Positions 32,875 through 34,432 of a DNA stretch of 34,432 nt are shown here, piece after piece. A program made the position numbers and the translations under genes. Below the pieces are notes generated by a model that was not told where the DNA came from, did not search any database, and saw only the letters and a list, made by a program, of their open reading frames with translations. Source of the DNA: Bacteroidales bacterium UBA5433. GTDB lineage: Bacteria > Bacteroidota > Bacteroidia > Bacteroidales > UBA932. Location of the stretch: positions 13,274 through 47,705 of the forward strand of contig DIRP01000011.1 in the NCBI GenBank assembly GCA_002427525.1, in the 5' to 3' direction. Numbering within the stretch: the first letter of the stretch is position 1; the number at the start of each line of letters is the position of its first letter.

Positions 32875-33368
32875 TATGGTGTATTAGGTGTTTCTTCTAC
32901 CGGTGCCGGATACGGGTCCAATTTCAAATCTTCTCCGTACGTGTCTTTCAACTCCTGTACAAACTTATTTATTTGAGCAATGGCTTTGGCCATATCTGCC
33001 ACCTGTTCCGGTTCCCGGTTCCTGTCCTGCATGTAGTGCATCATCTTAATAGCGTGACCGGTAAACTTAACATTAAAGGTATACCACATTTCAACGTACT
33101 CGTAATCCAATTTCACCAGGGCTTCTTGCTGTTTGGGATCCAGGTTGTCAAAGTCCACATCCAAAAAAGGAAGAGCTTCTGCATGCTTTTGTACACACGC
33201 AGCAGCCAGGGAGTTGGCATCATTTTGTGCCTGAAGAACAAATTCTTTAAACTCCTTGTTGTTTTTCAGCGATTTGGGCAATTCTACGGTAAGGTGCGGA
33301 ACGTCCGCCGTTGTGTTGCATGCTGCCAGTCCCATCAGGACTGCTGCCAGTACTAGAATTTTCTTCAT
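32874..33368 (-). CDS. Putative lipoprotein, unknown function
   Basis: The 164-aa product begins with a lipoprotein signal peptide (MKKILVLAAVLMGLAAC, lipobox LAAC, acylated Cys at 17). The mature part is mostly helical and charged, with conserved-looking EMWYTFNVKFTGHAIKMMHY in the middle and a Pro-rich end. No domain is recognised. I used the ATG at 33368, because the longer frame start at 33389 falls on the promoter element. lgt in this window is the enzyme expected to modify it. Confidence 0.8.
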   Translation of the reverse strand: MKKILVLAAVLMGLAACNTTADVPHLTVELPKSLKNNKEFKEFVLQAQNDANSLAAACVQKHAEALPFLDVDFDNLDPKQQEALVKLDYEYVEMWYTFNVKFTGHAIKMMHYMQDRNREPEQVADMAKAIAQINKFVQELKDTYGEDLKLDPYPAPVEETPNTP

Positions 33369-33388
33369 ATTGTTGTTTAATTTAAACA

Positions 33389-33396
33389 CAAAGGTA
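33389..33396 (-). promoter_or_regulatory. -7 element of the lipoprotein-DUF3109 operon
   Basis: The minus strand reads TACCTTTG, a full TAnnTTTG match, 20 bases upstream of the ATG at 33368. It sits right after the terminator of the upstream gene. Confidence 0.55.
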
Positions 33397-33398
33397 AT

Positions 33399-33427
33399 AA
33401 AAAAAACCGCCCTTTGCAGAGCGGTTT
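33399..33427 (-). terminator. Intrinsic terminator after the beta-barrel protein gene
   Basis: On the minus strand AAACCGC (33427-33421) pairs with GCGGTTT (33410-33404) around a 10-nt loop. A run of T continues to 33399, eight T in all. It lies 21 bp after the stop of the outer-membrane protein gene. Confidence 0.8.
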
Positions 33428-33448
33428 AGTAAGAGCATTCAACGATTA

Positions 33449-34306
33449 CTAAAAACGGAATCCTATCTTCAATTGCGGAAAGGCAAAGAATTTAAACTGC
33501 ATTTCATATGCGTTGTATTCCTGGCCATCTGCATACATACGGATTGCTGTATAGTAATAATTGAAAGGGCGTACCTCAAGAGCTATGTTCAAGCCGGGGA
33601 GGATGTTGTACTCCACGCCGGCCGTAATGGCTCCGGATATTGCATATGCTTCTCCCGCACGTTTATCCAGTGCATAGAGTTCTATAGGATCTGTCTGGTC
33701 GTCCTCCACCGGAATCTCTATTCCGGTATAGGGCAGGTAGGCTTGTACCCGGGCGTGTTGGAAACCTCCCAATACACCAATGTAAGGAAACAGCCTGCCG
33801 TTACAGTTGTTGAAGTAGTAGTCTGATCCAATATTTACAAGGTATTTATTGGTCAACCTGCCTTCCACCCACTGTATGCCCCCCAGATCCAGCAAACCTC
33901 CACTTTCCAGATCTATGCCTTCTATATAATCACGCTGCGGGGTCACATCTATTTGCATAGCAAACATAGAGTGCAACGCCAGGCGGTTTGTCAGAAACAC
34001 TTTGGTTTGAATCCCGGCAATGTTGGCTACTGAATTATTATTCAAGCTTCCCATTTGCAGGTAGTACCCCACAGAATTTCCATAAATAGGGTCTATGCCT
34101 AATTCGTCACCCGGAAGGTAACCGGGCAACAAGGGTGTGAGGTTATCCAGAAATTCAAAATACAAACTGCTTCCCAACACCGCAGAGACTTGCACCTGTC
34201 CTGCACGCGGAGCATATACAGCACTTCCGGAGCGTTCCGCCGGTTGCGCCCCAAGAGACGCAACCGTTAGAACAGCTATCAGAAATATGCTAAGTTTTTT
34301 AATCAT
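33449..34306 (-). CDS. Outer-membrane beta-barrel protein, unknown function
   Basis: The 285-aa product has a signal peptide (about residues 1-20, ending SLGAQ). Its body alternates hydrophobic and polar residues with many aromatic and Gly residues, and a terminal Phe in KIGFRF is typical of beta-barrels recognised by the BAM machinery. Segments such as YLVNIGSDYYFN and FPYIGVLGGFQHARV look like strands of a small porin or OmpA-like barrel. No ligand or partner is evident. It starts 24 bp after the stop of a gene entering from the right and ends at a clear terminator. Confidence 0.8.
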   Translation of the reverse strand: MIKKLSIFLIAVLTVASLGAQPAERSGSAVYAPRAGQVQVSAVLGSSLYFEFLDNLTPLLPGYLPGDELGIDPIYGNSVGYYLQMGSLNNNSVANIAGIQTKVFLTNRLALHSMFAMQIDVTPQRDYIEGIDLESGGLLDLGGIQWVEGRLTNKYLVNIGSDYYFNNCNGRLFPYIGVLGGFQHARVQAYLPYTGIEIPVEDDQTDPIELYALDKRAGEAYAISGAITAGVEYNILPGLNIALEVRPFNYYYTAIRMYADGQEYNAYEMQFKFFAFPQLKIGFRF

Positions 34307-34330
34307 TATACGTAAATCTTATCCGTATGT

Positions 34331-34432
34331 TTATAGGTAGGCTGCCAACAGTTTATCACGTAATGCTTCCAGAACTGTCATCTGAATCTGCAGGTTGTTA
34401 ATTTCCTCCAGAAGCACATCAATTTGTGCCTG
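34331..34432 (-). CDS. 3' end of a gene cut by the window edge
   Basis: The last 33 codons and the TAA stop (34333-34331) of a minus-strand gene are visible. The peptide, ending RDKLLAAYL, has regular Leu/Ile/Val spacing with Glu and Gln, suggesting a C-terminal coiled coil. The frame is open to the edge and only 24 bp precedes the beta-barrel gene, so they may share a transcript. Function cannot be judged from this fragment. Confidence 0.6.
   Translation of the reverse strand, partial: QAQIDVLLEEINNLQIQMTVLEALRDKLLAAYL

Overview
This 34.4 kb window is a dense, almost fully coding chromosomal segment from a member of the Bacteroidetes, most likely order Bacteroidales. The evidence is repeated matches to the Bacteroidetes -7 promoter element TAnnTTTG close to start codons, the near absence of Shine-Dalgarno sequences, a two-histidine-pair SdhC of the Bacteroides type, a RodA with extra membrane segments, and DUF3109 and DUF3471 proteins. 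No rRNA, tRNA, CRISPR array, insertion sequence or prophage gene was seen. Gaps between genes are mostly under 60 bp, and several neighbouring genes overlap.

Layout. Positions 1-318 carry no convincing gene but hold a long hairpin-forming palindrome (44-138). radA (minus) has an unusual repeat-coded insert and is divergent from a translationally coupled pair of exported hydrolases (serine hydrolase plus C26-type gamma-glutamyl hydrolase, 1968-4282). On the minus strand from 9979 down to 4295 lie PBP1A, ddl and prmC. A tryptophan attenuator follows (promoter, a 24-residue leader peptide with three consecutive Trp codons, and an intrinsic terminator), then a solitary trpB2.

From 10072 to 24150 a long plus-strand run holds topA, a degenerate arginase-fold protein, an Lrp/AsnC regulator, purH, the rod-shape set mreB-mreC-mreD-mrdA-rodA, gcvP and a 61-residue membrane protein. 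A minus-strand operon follows (SAM methyltransferase, lgt, smpB), divergent from pgk. frr and pyrH (minus) are divergent from an sdhC without sdhA or sdhB beside it. The right end holds a two-TM protein, a coiled-coil membrane protein, hemW, a DUF3109 protein, a lipoprotein, an outer-membrane beta-barrel protein and the tail of one more gene.

Themes. Two cell-wall blocks (PBP1A/ddl; MreBCD/PBP2/RodA) sit on either side of the shared PBP1A/topA promoter region. purH and gcvP are linked by folate one-carbon chemistry and sit behind an Lrp-type regulator. The best hidden element is the ribosome-mediated trp attenuator at 5600-5747. It was read directly from the sequence and is not explained by the large genes.
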